A DNA stretch of 64,000 bases from Aliicoccus persicus (GTDB lineage: Bacteria; Bacillota; Bacilli; Staphylococcales; Salinicoccaceae), in the NCBI RefSeq assembly GCF_900110815.1, contig NZ_FOIT01000001.1, positions 169,910 to 233,909 on the forward strand, read 5' to 3'. Positions 28,327 through 38,400 of the stretch are shown here, piece by piece. The translations under genes were made by a program, and so were the position numbers. Position 1 is the stretch's first letter, and every line of letters starts with the position of its first letter. The notes below the pieces were generated by a model. It did not search any database and was not told the origin of the DNA. It saw only the letters and a list, made by a program, of their open reading frames with translations.

Positions 28327-28353
28327 TAAATTACAGATAAGGGAATGAATAAT

Positions 28354-29076
28354 ATGTATGGAACCTCTAAATATAAACGAATCGTATTAAAATTAAGTGG
28401 TGAAGCACTTGCCGGTGACGATGGATTTGGTATTAATCCAGTCGTCATCAAAAATCTTGCTGCACAGGTGAAAGAAGCAAAAGAACTGGATGTTGAAATT
28501 GCGATTATCGTCGGCGGCGGTAATATCTGGCGTGGTAAAATTGGCAGTGACTTAGGAATGGATCGTGGAACAGCTGATTATATGGGCATGCTTGCAACAG
28601 TGATGAACTCGCTTGCATTGCAAGATAGCTTAGAACAAATCGGTTGTGAAACACGCGTGCTGACTTCTATCGAAATGAAAGAAGTTGCAGAACCTTATAT
28701 TAGACGCCGTGCGATTCGTCACTTAGAAAAAGGTCGTATTGTAATATTTGCAGCAGGAAATGGTACCCCGTACTTCACGACAGATACGACAGCTGCACTG
28801 CGTGCAGCAGAGGTTAATGCAGATGTTATTCTCATGGGTAAAAACAATGTCGACGGTGTGTATTCTACAGATCCGAAAACAGATTCATCAGCAGTTAAAT
28901 TTGATGAATTGACTTACTTGGAAATGATTCAAAAGAATCTTCAAGTGATGGACTCAACTGCATCATCGTTCTGTATGGACAACGATATACCACTTGTGGT
29001 ATTTTCAATTACAGATGACGGTAATATTAAACGTGCTGTTCTTGGTGAAACAATCGGGACACTCATAAATAAATAA
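28354..29076 (+). CDS. pyrH: UMP kinase
   Basis: A 240-residue amino-acid-kinase-fold UMP kinase that makes UDP for pyrimidine nucleotide synthesis. The N-terminal [20 protein letters not shown] and the nucleotide-binding [19 protein letters not shown] segments are present. The ATG at 28354 is preferred because GGGA lies nine bases upstream; the ATG at 28345 is too close to it. It precedes frr, the usual order. Confidence 0.96.
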   Translation: MYGTSKYKRIVLKLSGEALAGDDGFGINPVVIKNLAAQVKEAKELDVEIAIIVGGGNIWRGKIGSDLGMDRGTADYMGMLATVMNSLALQDSLEQIGCETRVLTSIEMKEVAEPYIRRRAIRHLEKGRIVIFAAGNGTPYFTTDTTAALRAAEVNADVILMGKNNVDGVYSTDPKTDSSAVKFDELTYLEMIQKNLQVMDSTASSFCMDNDIPLVVFSITDDGNIKRAVLGETIGTLINK

Positions 29077-29091
29077 TAAGGATGAATGGAC

Positions 29092-29649
29092 ATGTCAGAC
29101 AGTATTATTAAAGATGCAACAAGCAAGATGCAAAAAGCAGTTGATAGCTTAACTCGTGAGCTAGCAAGTATTAGAACTGGTGCAGCGAATGCAAGTTTAT
29201 TAGATCGAGTAAATGTTGATTATTACGGTGCACCAACGCCGGTTAACCAACTTGCAACTGTCAGTGTACCAGAAGCAAGAATGCTTACTGTGACACCTTA
29301 CGATAAGAGTTCAGTAGATGATGTATTAAAAGCAATCCAACAAGCAGACCTCGGCGTGAATCCTACGAGTGATGGTACAATGATTCGTATTACAGTGCCT
29401 CAATTAACTGAAGAGCGCAGAAAAGAGTTTACGAAAGATGCGCGTAAAATTGGAGAGACTGCAAAAGTATCCGTTAGAAATGTAAGACGTGATGCAAATG
29501 ATGATTTGAAAAAGTTACAAAAAAATGGAGAAATTTCTGAAGATGAGTTGAGAGGTTATAGTGATGACGTACAATCTTTAACAGATAAATTCATTAAAGA
29601 GATTGATACACTTTGTGACAAAAAAGAACAGGATATTATGTCAGTTTAA
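29092..29649 (+). CDS. frr: Ribosome recycling factor
   Basis: A 185-residue recycling factor that, with EF-G, splits post-termination ribosomes. [13 protein letters not shown] and the long three-helix bundle pattern are typical, ending EQDIMSV. The ATG at 29092 (nine bases after AGGA) gives the standard length; an in-frame ATG two codons upstream is less well placed. A terminator follows. Confidence 0.96.
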   Translation: MSDSIIKDATSKMQKAVDSLTRELASIRTGAANASLLDRVNVDYYGAPTPVNQLATVSVPEARMLTVTPYDKSSVDDVLKAIQQADLGVNPTSDGTMIRITVPQLTEERRKEFTKDARKIGETAKVSVRNVRRDANDDLKKLQKNGEISEDELRGYSDDVQSLTDKFIKEIDTLCDKKEQDIMSV

Positions 29650-29654
29650 ACTTT

Positions 29655-29685
29655 ACCAGGTAGTATTTCTCTACCTGGTCTTTTT
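29655..29685 (+). terminator. Intrinsic terminator after frr
   Basis: ACCAGGTAG and CTACCTGGT form a perfect 9-bp stem with a 7-base loop, followed by CTTTTTG. Confidence 0.88.
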
Positions 29686-29767
29686 GTGTCATAATGTATG
29701 AAGTATGTTAAAATAAATGAATTAAAATTATACCTTAACTTGGATTAGTTTATAGGGGGCAAGTCAT

Positions 29768-30505
29768 TTGGTTACAGATAATGATGAAGAAAAAAAGCCG
29801 TTGCCAGCACACATTGGTATTATTATGGACGGCAATGGCAGATATGCTAAACAGCGAAATTTACCCCGGATCAAGGGACACAGTGAAGGTATGGAAAACG
29901 TAAAACGCATCACGACATTTTGTTCGAATATAGGTATTAAGTATTTAACACTATATGCTTTTTCTACAGAAAACTGGACACGCCCAAGAAGTGAAGTCAA
30001 CTTTCTCATGCGTTTACCAATAGATTTTTTAAGTCATTTCCTACCAGAGCTCATTCGAGAAAATGTACGGGTAAAAACGATAGGTGATGTTCAAGCATTA
30101 CCTAAAAATACACAGCGGGCAGTAAACGAAGCGATTGATTCAACACAACAAAATACGGGGCTCACTTTAATCTTTGCCTTAAACTATGGTGGAAGAGATG
30201 AAGTCGTCCAAGCAATTAAAGACATTTATCAGGATATGAATGATAACAAGGTAGGCATAGAAGATATTGATACGCATTTAATCGATGGATATTTGATGAC
30301 ACGCGAGTATCCAGACCCGGATATGATTATCAGAACGAGCGGTGAGTATCGCTTGAGTAATTTTTTACTTTGGCAATCATCCTATAGTGAATTGTTTTTC
30401 ACAGATACATTGTGGCCAGACTTTACGGCAGAGGAATTATCACAGATGATCGACGACTATAGAAAGCGTGAACGCCGTTTTGGGGGCTTGAAAAAAGGGG
30501 GGTAA
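29768..30505 (+). CDS. uppS: Undecaprenyl diphosphate synthase (cis-prenyltransferase)
   Basis: A 245-residue cis-prenyltransferase making the C55 lipid carrier for wall synthesis. HIGIIMDGNGRYAK carries the catalytic aspartate (Asp21), and the C-terminal IIRTSGEYRLSNFLLWQSSYSE contains the conserved substrate-binding region. The start is TTG, with AGGGGG upstream. It begins the membrane-precursor group uppS-cdsA-dxr-rseP, and cdsA starts four bases after its stop. Confidence 0.95.
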   Translation: MVTDNDEEKKPLPAHIGIIMDGNGRYAKQRNLPRIKGHSEGMENVKRITTFCSNIGIKYLTLYAFSTENWTRPRSEVNFLMRLPIDFLSHFLPELIRENVRVKTIGDVQALPKNTQRAVNEAIDSTQQNTGLTLIFALNYGGRDEVVQAIKDIYQDMNDNKVGIEDIDTHLIDGYLMTREYPDPDMIIRTSGEYRLSNFLLWQSSYSELFFTDTLWPDFTAEELSQMIDDYRKRERRFGGLKKGG

Positions 30506-30509
30506 TTCT

Positions 30510-31295
30510 TTGTTCGTACGTACAATTTCAGCAATTGTATTTCTGATTCTTTTTATACCTATCGTTATTTACGGAGAATTACCTGTCCTTATTTTGGTTG
30601 GCTTTCTGGCGGCGGTTTGTTTATATGAAATCTTAAAGATGAACCGAATACATATATTTTCGATTCCTGGTATTATTTCGTTGATTGCTTTAGCGATTAT
30701 TGTTCTGCCGAATAAGTACTTATTCGTTGTGAAAGACTTTCAGTTTGAGGCAATCGTCGTACTCGCAATACTCGCACTATCATTTACTGTACTGAGTAAA
30801 AATAGATTTACATTTGTAGATATGGGCTTCTGTGTGATCAGTGTCTTATATATCGGTTTTGGATTTATGTACTTTTATGAAATACGTGAAACAGGACTTG
30901 AATACATTGCATTTGCACTTCTCATTGTATGGGGGACAGATACCGGTGCTTATTTATTTGGCCGCTTGCTCGGTCGTCATAAATTATGGCCGCAGATTTC
31001 ACCAAATAAAACGATAGAAGGTGCACTTGGTGGTATCATTACTGCCGTTGCAGTCGGTATAATATTTTTTGGAGCAGGTTGGATTGTCCATTTAGAATTA
31101 TGGTTGCTCTTACTATATGCAATTATTTTAAGCATTTTTGGACAACTCGGTGATCTCGTTGAGTCTGCATTGAAACGGCACTTTGATGTTAAAGACTCTG
31201 GTTCGCTGATGCCAGGACACGGTGGGCTGCTTGATCGTTTTGATAGTTTGATCTTTGTTTTACCCATCATGAGTATTCTTCCATTTTTATTATAG
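30510..31295 (+). CDS. cdsA: Phosphatidate cytidylyltransferase (CDP-diglyceride synthase)
   Basis: A 261-residue multi-pass membrane enzyme that makes CDP-diacylglycerol from phosphatidic acid and CTP, the precursor of phosphatidylglycerol made by PgsA further along this window. The C-terminal signature SALKRHFDVKDSGSLMPGHGG is nearly consensus. At least six hydrophobic segments precede it. The start codon is TTG; a G-rich site overlaps the end of uppS. Confidence 0.95.
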   Translation: MFVRTISAIVFLILFIPIVIYGELPVLILVGFLAAVCLYEILKMNRIHIFSIPGIISLIALAIIVLPNKYLFVVKDFQFEAIVVLAILALSFTVLSKNRFTFVDMGFCVISVLYIGFGFMYFYEIRETGLEYIAFALLIVWGTDTGAYLFGRLLGRHKLWPQISPNKTIEGALGGIITAVAVGIIFFGAGWIVHLELWLLLLYAIILSIFGQLGDLVESALKRHFDVKDSGSLMPGHGGLLDRFDSLIFVLPIMSILPFLL

Positions 31296-31306
31296 GTGGT
31301 TTTTAA

Positions 31307-32431
31307 GTGAAAAAAATATCAATTATCGGTGTAACAGGATCAATCGGATTACAGACGATTGACGTTGTCGAAAAAAATAAATCACAATTTAAAGTCATCT
31401 CGATTGCTGCAGGTGAAAACGTCGATGTATTGCGTGGGATTTTATCGCGTATTGATGTGCACCGAGTTTGTATGAAAGATGAAACGCATATTGCGACATT
31501 AAAACTTGAGTATCCAAAAATTGAATTTTCATATGGTATGAATGGTTTGCTTGAGATTGCACACGACGAATCAGACATGTTAGTTACAGCGATATTAGGA
31601 AGTATTGGCATACGTCCAACGGTAGCTGCAATCAAACAGAAAAAAGAGATCGCACTTGCGAATAAAGAAACGCTCGTTGCAGCGGGTGCAATCGTTATGG
31701 ATGCGGCAAAAGAAGCAGGTGTTCAAATTTTGCCCGTAGACTCTGAGCACTCCGCTATTTTTCAGTGCTTAAAAGGTGAAGATAAAAAAGCAATCAAACG
31801 CTTGATGATTACTGCAAGCGGTGGTTCATTTAGAGATTTAGAACGTCATGAGTTAGACAAAGTAACGCTGAAAGATGCGCTTAATCATCCGAACTGGTCG
31901 ATGGGTAAGAAAATCACAATCGATTCAGCGACGATGTTAAATAAGGGACTCGAGGTCATAGAAGCAAAGTGGCTGTTTGATTTAGAAGTGGATCAAATTT
32001 CTACGATTCTTCATCATGAAAGCATCGTGCATTCAATGGTCGAATTTGTTGATAATAGTATCATTGCTCAACTGGGAAACTCAGATATGCGTCACCCAAT
32101 CCAATTTGCACTCACTTATCCAGATCGCCTGCCGATGGATAATCCATTAGACTGGACTCAACTCACCCAGCTGAATTTTAAAGAAATGGATTTAAATAGA
32201 TTTAAAATGTTGCAGTATGCATACGATGCAATTAAAATCGGAGGTACGATGCCTGCGGTTCTCAATGCAGCAAACGAACTTGCAGTCAATGAATTTTTAC
32301 AAGAAAAGATTTCATTTTTAGAGATAGAACAGATTGTAGAAAATGCGATGAATCACCATCAAGTCATACAAAATCCTGACATTGATACGATCTTGCATGT
32401 GGATGAAGTTTATAAGAATAATAGATTTTAA
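31307..32431 (+). CDS. dxr: 1-deoxy-D-xylulose 5-phosphate reductoisomerase
   Basis: A 374-residue NADPH-dependent enzyme of the methylerythritol phosphate (MEP) isoprenoid pathway. The cofactor loop GVTGSIGLQT, the metal site DSEHSAIFQCL and the NHPNWSMGKKITIDSATMLNKGLE region are clear, part of which is the flexible active-site loop. Staphylococcus uses the mevalonate pathway and lacks dxr, so this gene indicates a MEP-pathway organism such as Salinicoccus-type relatives or bacilli. The start is GTG after AGGTGG. Confidence 0.95.
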   Translation: MKKISIIGVTGSIGLQTIDVVEKNKSQFKVISIAAGENVDVLRGILSRIDVHRVCMKDETHIATLKLEYPKIEFSYGMNGLLEIAHDESDMLVTAILGSIGIRPTVAAIKQKKEIALANKETLVAAGAIVMDAAKEAGVQILPVDSEHSAIFQCLKGEDKKAIKRLMITASGGSFRDLERHELDKVTLKDALNHPNWSMGKKITIDSATMLNKGLEVIEAKWLFDLEVDQISTILHHESIVHSMVEFVDNSIIAQLGNSDMRHPIQFALTYPDRLPMDNPLDWTQLTQLNFKEMDLNRFKMLQYAYDAIKIGGTMPAVLNAANELAVNEFLQEKISFLEIEQIVENAMNHHQVIQNPDIDTILHVDEVYKNNRF

Positions 32432-32446
32432 TGAGGTGGAAGTAAC

Positions 32447-33739
32447 ATGCTGTTAGGATTTTTAGCCTTTTTAGCGGTCTTTGGACTGCTCGTAACCGTA
32501 CATGAACTTGGTCACTTAATATTTGCCAAACGCGCGGGCATCATGTGTCCTGAATTTGCAATTGGTATGGGTCCAAAAATATTTTCTTTCAAACATAACG
32601 ATACGCTCTATACGATACGTCTTCTGCCTGTCGGTGGTTACGTCAGAATGGCAAGTCAAGATATGGAAATCAATCCATTGAATGCAGGCATGCGTATACA
32701 AGTAAAATTGAATGAGAACGAAGAGATTACACACGTATTGCTTGACGATAAACACAATTTTACACAAGTTGAAGAAGTCGAAATCGATAGTTCAGACATT
32801 CAACGTGAGATGTATATTACTGCCCATCGATTACATGATAACAGCTTCGTAAAATATCATATCGCCGAAGAAGCATATTTTGTAGAAAATGCGAATTTAG
32901 AACGTATTGCGCCCGCAGATATGCGTTTTGAAGGTAAATCGCCATGGCAAAAATTCCAGGCACTTTTTGCTGGACCGCTGTTTAATTTCCTACTTGCATT
33001 CGTCTTGTTCACGATTGTATTTTTCTTAACAGGTAAAAATGTCGATGAACCGGTCGTTGGATCTCTGTCTGAAGGACTGCCTGCTGAAGAGTCTGGATTA
33101 ATTGTTGATGACCGAATCAATTCAATCAATGGTCGTTCGATTGAGACATGGACGGATATGACCGAAGTCATACAAGATGAAGGTGCAGTGCCACTAGAAC
33201 TAGAAGTAGAACGTGCACATAGCGGTGAGGTTGAAACGTTAACGATGACACCGGAACTGATTACCGAAGAGCTCGCTGGTGAACAAGTCGATCGACTCGT
33301 CATTGGTATCGGTGCGAAATTTGAACGCGGTGTGTTTGAACCAATACTTTGGGGTGCCCAAGAAACCGTAGAAATGTCGACGCTCATTTTCACATTAGTG
33401 GTTGAACTATTTATCAGTATTTTTGAAGGTGAATTTAGTTTTGATATGTTAAATGGTCCGGTTGGTATTGCTGTAGTTACAAATGAAATGGCACAGCAAG
33501 GTTTTATCGTGTTGATGCGATTTACTGCAATGTTGAGTGTGAACTTAGGTATAATGAACTTATTGCCGATACCGGCACTTGATGGTGGGCGCATACTGTT
33601 TGTGCTTTATGAAGCTATATTTAGAAGGCCTGTAAACCGTCGTGTTGAAATTAACATTCAAGTATTCGGTGTGTTGTTTGTGCTGATGATTATGATTTTA
33701 GTGACATGGAACGATATTCAAAACTTTTTCTTTAGCTAG
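32447..33739 (+). CDS. rseP: RseP (RasP), site-2 intramembrane zinc protease
   Basis: A 430-residue membrane metalloprotease that cleaves anti-sigma factors and remnant signal peptides within the membrane. HELGH (His19-Glu20-His23) is in the first membrane segment, and NLLPIPALDGG near residue 371 carries the third metal ligand. One PDZ domain lies at about residues 200-280. The segment between the first membrane helix and PDZ is enlarged. It sits between dxr and proS as in Bacillus. Confidence 0.95.
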   Translation: MLLGFLAFLAVFGLLVTVHELGHLIFAKRAGIMCPEFAIGMGPKIFSFKHNDTLYTIRLLPVGGYVRMASQDMEINPLNAGMRIQVKLNENEEITHVLLDDKHNFTQVEEVEIDSSDIQREMYITAHRLHDNSFVKYHIAEEAYFVENANLERIAPADMRFEGKSPWQKFQALFAGPLFNFLLAFVLFTIVFFLTGKNVDEPVVGSLSEGLPAEESGLIVDDRINSINGRSIETWTDMTEVIQDEGAVPLELEVERAHSGEVETLTMTPELITEELAGEQVDRLVIGIGAKFERGVFEPILWGAQETVEMSTLIFTLVVELFISIFEGEFSFDMLNGPVGIAVVTNEMAQQGFIVLMRFTAMLSVNLGIMNLLPIPALDGGRILFVLYEAIFRRPVNRRVEINIQVFGVLFVLMIMILVTWNDIQNFFFS

Positions 33740-33759
33740 AGATATGGAGGAGACAAATC

Positions 33760-35445
33760 ATGAGACAGACCAATTTATTTATTCCAACGCGTCGAGAAAC
33801 ACCAAGTGATGCTGTAAGTATTAGCCATCAGATCATGTTAAGGGCCGGCTTGATTTCTCAAGTTGCTGCGGGTATTTATAACTACTTACCGTTAGCACGT
33901 CGTTCATTATTAAAAATAGAAAACATCGTTAGAACTGAAATGAACAACATCGGTTCAGCAGAAGTCATGATGCCGGTTCTTTCTCCGAAAGAATTATGGG
34001 AGCAAAGTGGCAGGTGGCAGGCATACGGTGATGAGCTGATGCGTTTTACCGATCGTCACGACAACGGGTTTGCACTCGGACCAACGCATGAAGAAGTTGT
34101 CGTAGATATGTTGAAGGGTGAACTTAAAAGTTATAAGAAACTTCCGCTGACGATTTACCAAATTCAAACGAAGTTTAGAGATGAACGTCGACCACGCTTC
34201 GGATTGCTAAGAGGTCGAGAATTCATTATGAAAGATGCGTATTCATTTCATATTGATGATGCATCTTTAGATAAAACATATAACGATATGAAATCTGCAT
34301 ACATGAAAATTTTAGATGGCCTTAATTTAGATTACCGTGCGGTTGAAGCAGATTCTGGTTCGATCGGTGGGAAAGACAGTGAAGAATTTATGGTCCTATC
34401 AGATATCGGTGAAGACATCGTCGTTTACACAGAAGAGAGTGACTACTCTGCGAACATCGAAAAAGCAGCTTGTTTACCTGTTGATCAAGATCGTGCAGCA
34501 CACAAGCCACTCGAAAAGGTAGAGACACCAAACGTTGCATCTTGTGAATCACTTGCAGAATTTTTAAGTATCGATCTTAAACAGACGACGAAGACGATGA
34601 TTGCGGATGTCGATGGTGAATTTAAAATGTTCATTATTCGTGGTGATCAGGAACTAAACGATACAAAAATAAAATCATACTTTGATGCAAGCATCGTTGA
34701 ACTTGCTGAGAAAGAAAGCGTTGCTGAGTTGATGGGAGCTAAACCGGGTTCACTTGGTCCGGTCGATACGAAACTTGAAGTGTATGTTGACTATCAGGTG
34801 GCTGGTATGTCGAACTATCCTGTCGGTGCCAACATCGATGATTATCATTTTCTCAATGTCAATGAAGGTCGTGATTTTACTGCAGCAGGTATCGGCGACT
34901 TTAGATTCATCAATGAAGGTGAAATGGTTGAAGATGGCAGTGGTAAAGCGAAGTTCATGAAAGGGATTGAACTCGGACATATTTTCAAGCTTGGTACATT
35001 GTACTCAGAGTCTATGGACTTTACAGTACTTGATGAAAACGGGCGCAGTCAGTTTGTGAAGATGGGTTGTTATGGCTTCGGTGTATCTCGTGCACTTAGT
35101 GCGGTTATTGAAGCACATCATGATGACGATGGCATCATCTGGCCGAAATCCGTTGCACCATTCGATATACATTTAGTCACAGCGAGCATGAAAGACGAAG
35201 GAATGGTCGATGCCTCTGAATCACTTTACGAGACACTCAGTAAATCATATGAAGTGTTGTATGACGATCGAGATGAGCGGGCAGGTGTTAAATTTAAAGA
35301 TTCAGATTTAATCGGTATGCCAGTTCGTGTAGTCGTTGGTCGTGGTATTGCTGATGGAAATGTCGAAGTGAAATTTAGAAATCAAACAGACAAGGTTGAA
35401 GTACCTTTAACAGAATTAACGCAATATTTAGCTGAGAATTTATAA
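33760..35445 (+). CDS. proS: Prolyl-tRNA synthetase
   Basis: A 561-residue class II synthetase of the bacterial (ProS type 1) architecture. Motif 2 is within FRDERRPRFGLLRGREFIMKD in part, and motif 3 lies in GCYGFGVSRALSAVIEA. An editing (INS/YbaK-like) domain sits at about residues 235-385, and a C-terminal anticodon-binding domain ends the protein. Upstream there is no T-box leader; it is within the rseP transcription unit. A terminator follows. Confidence 0.96.
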   Translation: MRQTNLFIPTRRETPSDAVSISHQIMLRAGLISQVAAGIYNYLPLARRSLLKIENIVRTEMNNIGSAEVMMPVLSPKELWEQSGRWQAYGDELMRFTDRHDNGFALGPTHEEVVVDMLKGELKSYKKLPLTIYQIQTKFRDERRPRFGLLRGREFIMKDAYSFHIDDASLDKTYNDMKSAYMKILDGLNLDYRAVEADSGSIGGKDSEEFMVLSDIGEDIVVYTEESDYSANIEKAACLPVDQDRAAHKPLEKVETPNVASCESLAEFLSIDLKQTTKTMIADVDGEFKMFIIRGDQELNDTKIKSYFDASIVELAEKESVAELMGAKPGSLGPVDTKLEVYVDYQVAGMSNYPVGANIDDYHFLNVNEGRDFTAAGIGDFRFINEGEMVEDGSGKAKFMKGIELGHIFKLGTLYSESMDFTVLDENGRSQFVKMGCYGFGVSRALSAVIEAHHDDDGIIWPKSVAPFDIHLVTASMKDEGMVDASESLYETLSKSYEVLYDDRDERAGVKFKDSDLIGMPVRVVVGRGIADGNVEVKFRNQTDKVEVPLTELTQYLAENL

Positions 35446-35446
35446 T

Positions 35447-35472
35447 GACACGAGCGCACCTCGTGTCTTTTT
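35447..35472 (+). terminator. Intrinsic terminator after proS
   Basis: GACACGAG and CTCGTGTC form a perfect 8-bp stem with a 5-base loop, followed by TTTTTAG. Confidence 0.88.
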
Positions 35473-35490
35473 AGTAAGGTGGGTATATCA

Positions 35491-38400
35491 ATGGATAAGG
35501 AACAATCATATGAAACGTTATTAAAACAAATTGATTTACTAGATGACAATGAGTTATCGAATGGTCAATTTGAAAAGGTCGTCGTAAACGATAAAAAGCG
35601 TGTGTGGCATTTTTATCTGAAGTTTCCTGGCCTGTTAAACGTCAATACATATGAACGATTATATAGTCATCTTTCTCGAGGGTTTGAAAACATTGCACAA
35701 GTTGAACTCGTTATCTATGTGGAAACGTTAGAGCAGGAGAAAGTACTTGAATATGTTGCGCACTGCATAGAGCAAACATCGATCACTGTTCATTTGAAAG
35801 AACAGATGTTGCAAGCATTCAAAGAAGTTCAACATAACACACTTGTCATACATGTGTCAGATGAAATTCAAGGGAATTATTTTAGAAAATCGTTAAATGG
35901 TGAATTGATTCGTGCGTTAGGCAAATACGGTGTGCATTTAGATACCGTCGATTATGTTGTGGACACGAATAAATCCATTGCACAAGATGACGAAGTGAAA
36001 CAAAACATATTGGCAGAAGCTGAACAAATTCGCGTTGCTCATTTAGAACAGCTTGAGAAAGCAAGCAAGGAACCAAAAGCTGAAGTTGTAGAAAAGCAAC
36101 TTGGTAAATTTATTGATTTTGATGGCGTGCGACCTCTCAACAACGTTGTTGATGAAGAGTACAACGTTAAAATTGAAGGTTTGATTTTTAGCAAGAAAGT
36201 TATTGTCACGAAAACGAAAAAACATATTTTAAATATAAACATTACAGATTATACAGATTCCATTACATGTAAAGCATTTTCAAGAAATGGTAAGAATGAT
36301 GAGGCAGTCTTTGAAAGTTTGTCTGAAGGAGACTGGGCTATTGTTGAAGGAAATGTTGAGTATGACACGTTCAGTAATGAGATAGTGTTAAACATTCGTA
36401 ATCTGCGTGTTGTGAACCGTCAGAAAAAGACGGATAAGAGTGAAGTGAAACGTGTTGAGCTACATGCGCACACACAGATGAGCGCGATGGATGCAATTCC
36501 GAGTGCTGAAGAGTTAATCAATCGTGCCCGAGATTTTGGTCATACGGCCGTTGCAATCACCGACCACAACAATCTTCAGTCATTTCCTCAAGCATTTAAT
36601 GCGCTGGACCGGGATAAGGTGAAGGACGGCACTGAAATTAAAGTGTTATATGGCATGGAAGGGTTACTTGTTAACGATGGTGCATCGATCACATATAATC
36701 CGAAAGATAAACCACTCGCTGATGAGACGTTTGTTGTATTTGACGTGGAGACGACAGGACTTTCATCTAAATATGACAAGATTATTGAATTGGCAGCGAC
36801 AAAAGTCGTTAATGGAGAAATTATCGATGAATTCAGTACGTTCGTTAATCCACATCAAAAGTTATCACAAACAATTATTGATTTAACGAAAATTGAGGAT
36901 AAGGATTTAGTCGATGCTGAGGATATCGACCCAGTAATCCGTCGGTTTAAAGATTGGGTTGGTGATGCGACATTCGTCGCGCATAATGCCAGCTTTGACA
37001 TGGGGTTTATTCAGGCGGCATATCGTGGGTCGGATTTAGGTGAGTATAAAAATAGCGTCATCGATACGTTAGAGTTATCTCGAACTATCAATACGGATAG
37101 TAAAAAACATGGCTTAAACAACTTGGCTAAAAAGTATAATGTAGAACTCGAGCAGCATCATAGAGCAATCTATGATACGCGTGCAACATCATATATATTC
37201 ATCAAGATGTTAAGACAGTTAAAAGAGCTCGGTATAGAAAACATTGCTGATATCGATGGTGATTTGTCGAATGACGATGCATATAAACGCGCGATGCCTA
37301 CACATGTAAACCTGCTTGTGAAAAATCAGACGGGCCTAAAGAATTTATTCAAACTCGTGTCGTTATCATTGACGGATCATTTTTATCGTTCGCCACGTAT
37401 TCGCAAAAAGATGCTGACGAAGTATAGGGAAGGGCTGCTCATTGGATCGTCATGTGACAATGGTGAACTCTTTACTGCTGCGATGCAAGGCACATACAGT
37501 GAGGCAAAAGAGATTGCTAAATTTTATGATTATATCGAAGTGTTCCCTAAAGATTTGTACATGAGATTGTTAGACCGTGAAATCATCCACGATGAATCGA
37601 TGCTTGAAGATATAATTAATAACTTGATTAAAATTGGTGATGAATTAAATATTCCTGTCGTTGCGACCGGTAACGTCCACTACTTAGATAAGTGGGATAA
37701 AACGAGTCGTGAAATTTTAGTGAAGAGTAACCCAGGTAATCCACTCAGTCGCGGACGTTTACCGGATGCACACTTCCGCACGACAGATGAAATGCTAGAG
37801 AGTTTCGCATTTCTCGGTAAAGAACGTGCATATGAGATCGTTGTGGAAAACACAAATAAGATTGCGGATTCCATAGACTATATCGAAGTGATTAAAAACG
37901 GGTTATATCCACCGAAAATGGATGGTGCAGACGAGGAAGTTCGAGAACTTTGCTATATGAACGCCCACAAGCTATATGGACCGAATTTACCAGAGGAAGT
38001 CGTCGAGCGATTAGAGTTTGAGTTAAATAACATCATCTCAAACAACTTTTCAGTCATTTACTTAATCTCACAGAAACTTGTTCAAAAATCACTCGATGAT
38101 GGTTATTTAGTTGGTTCACGTGGATCTGTCGGATCCAGTTTCGTTGCGACGATGTTGAATATTACAGAAGTGAATCCATTGCCGCCACATTACATCTGCT
38201 CAGAATGTCATCATGTAGAATTCTTTACTGATGGCTCTGTGTCTTCTGGATATGATTTAAAAGATTCGACGTGTGAGTCGTGTGGCATCGCATTGATTAA
38301 AGAAGGACAAGATATTCCATTTGAAACATTCCTTGGATTTAAAGGAGATAAAGTACCGGATATCGACTTGAACTTCAGTGGAGATTATCAAGCACTCGCA

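Noticed and set aside
32857-33594. 245-residue minus-strand open frame
   Set aside because: It is the antisense of rseP, with serine/threonine-rich low-complexity composition and no ribosome binding site.
33700-33760. T-box leader before proS
   Set aside because: Only 20 bases separate rseP and proS and no T-box sequence or terminator is present.
36039-36242. Minus-strand small hydrophobic ORFs inside polC
   Set aside because: Antisense shadows of polC coding sequence without start signals.
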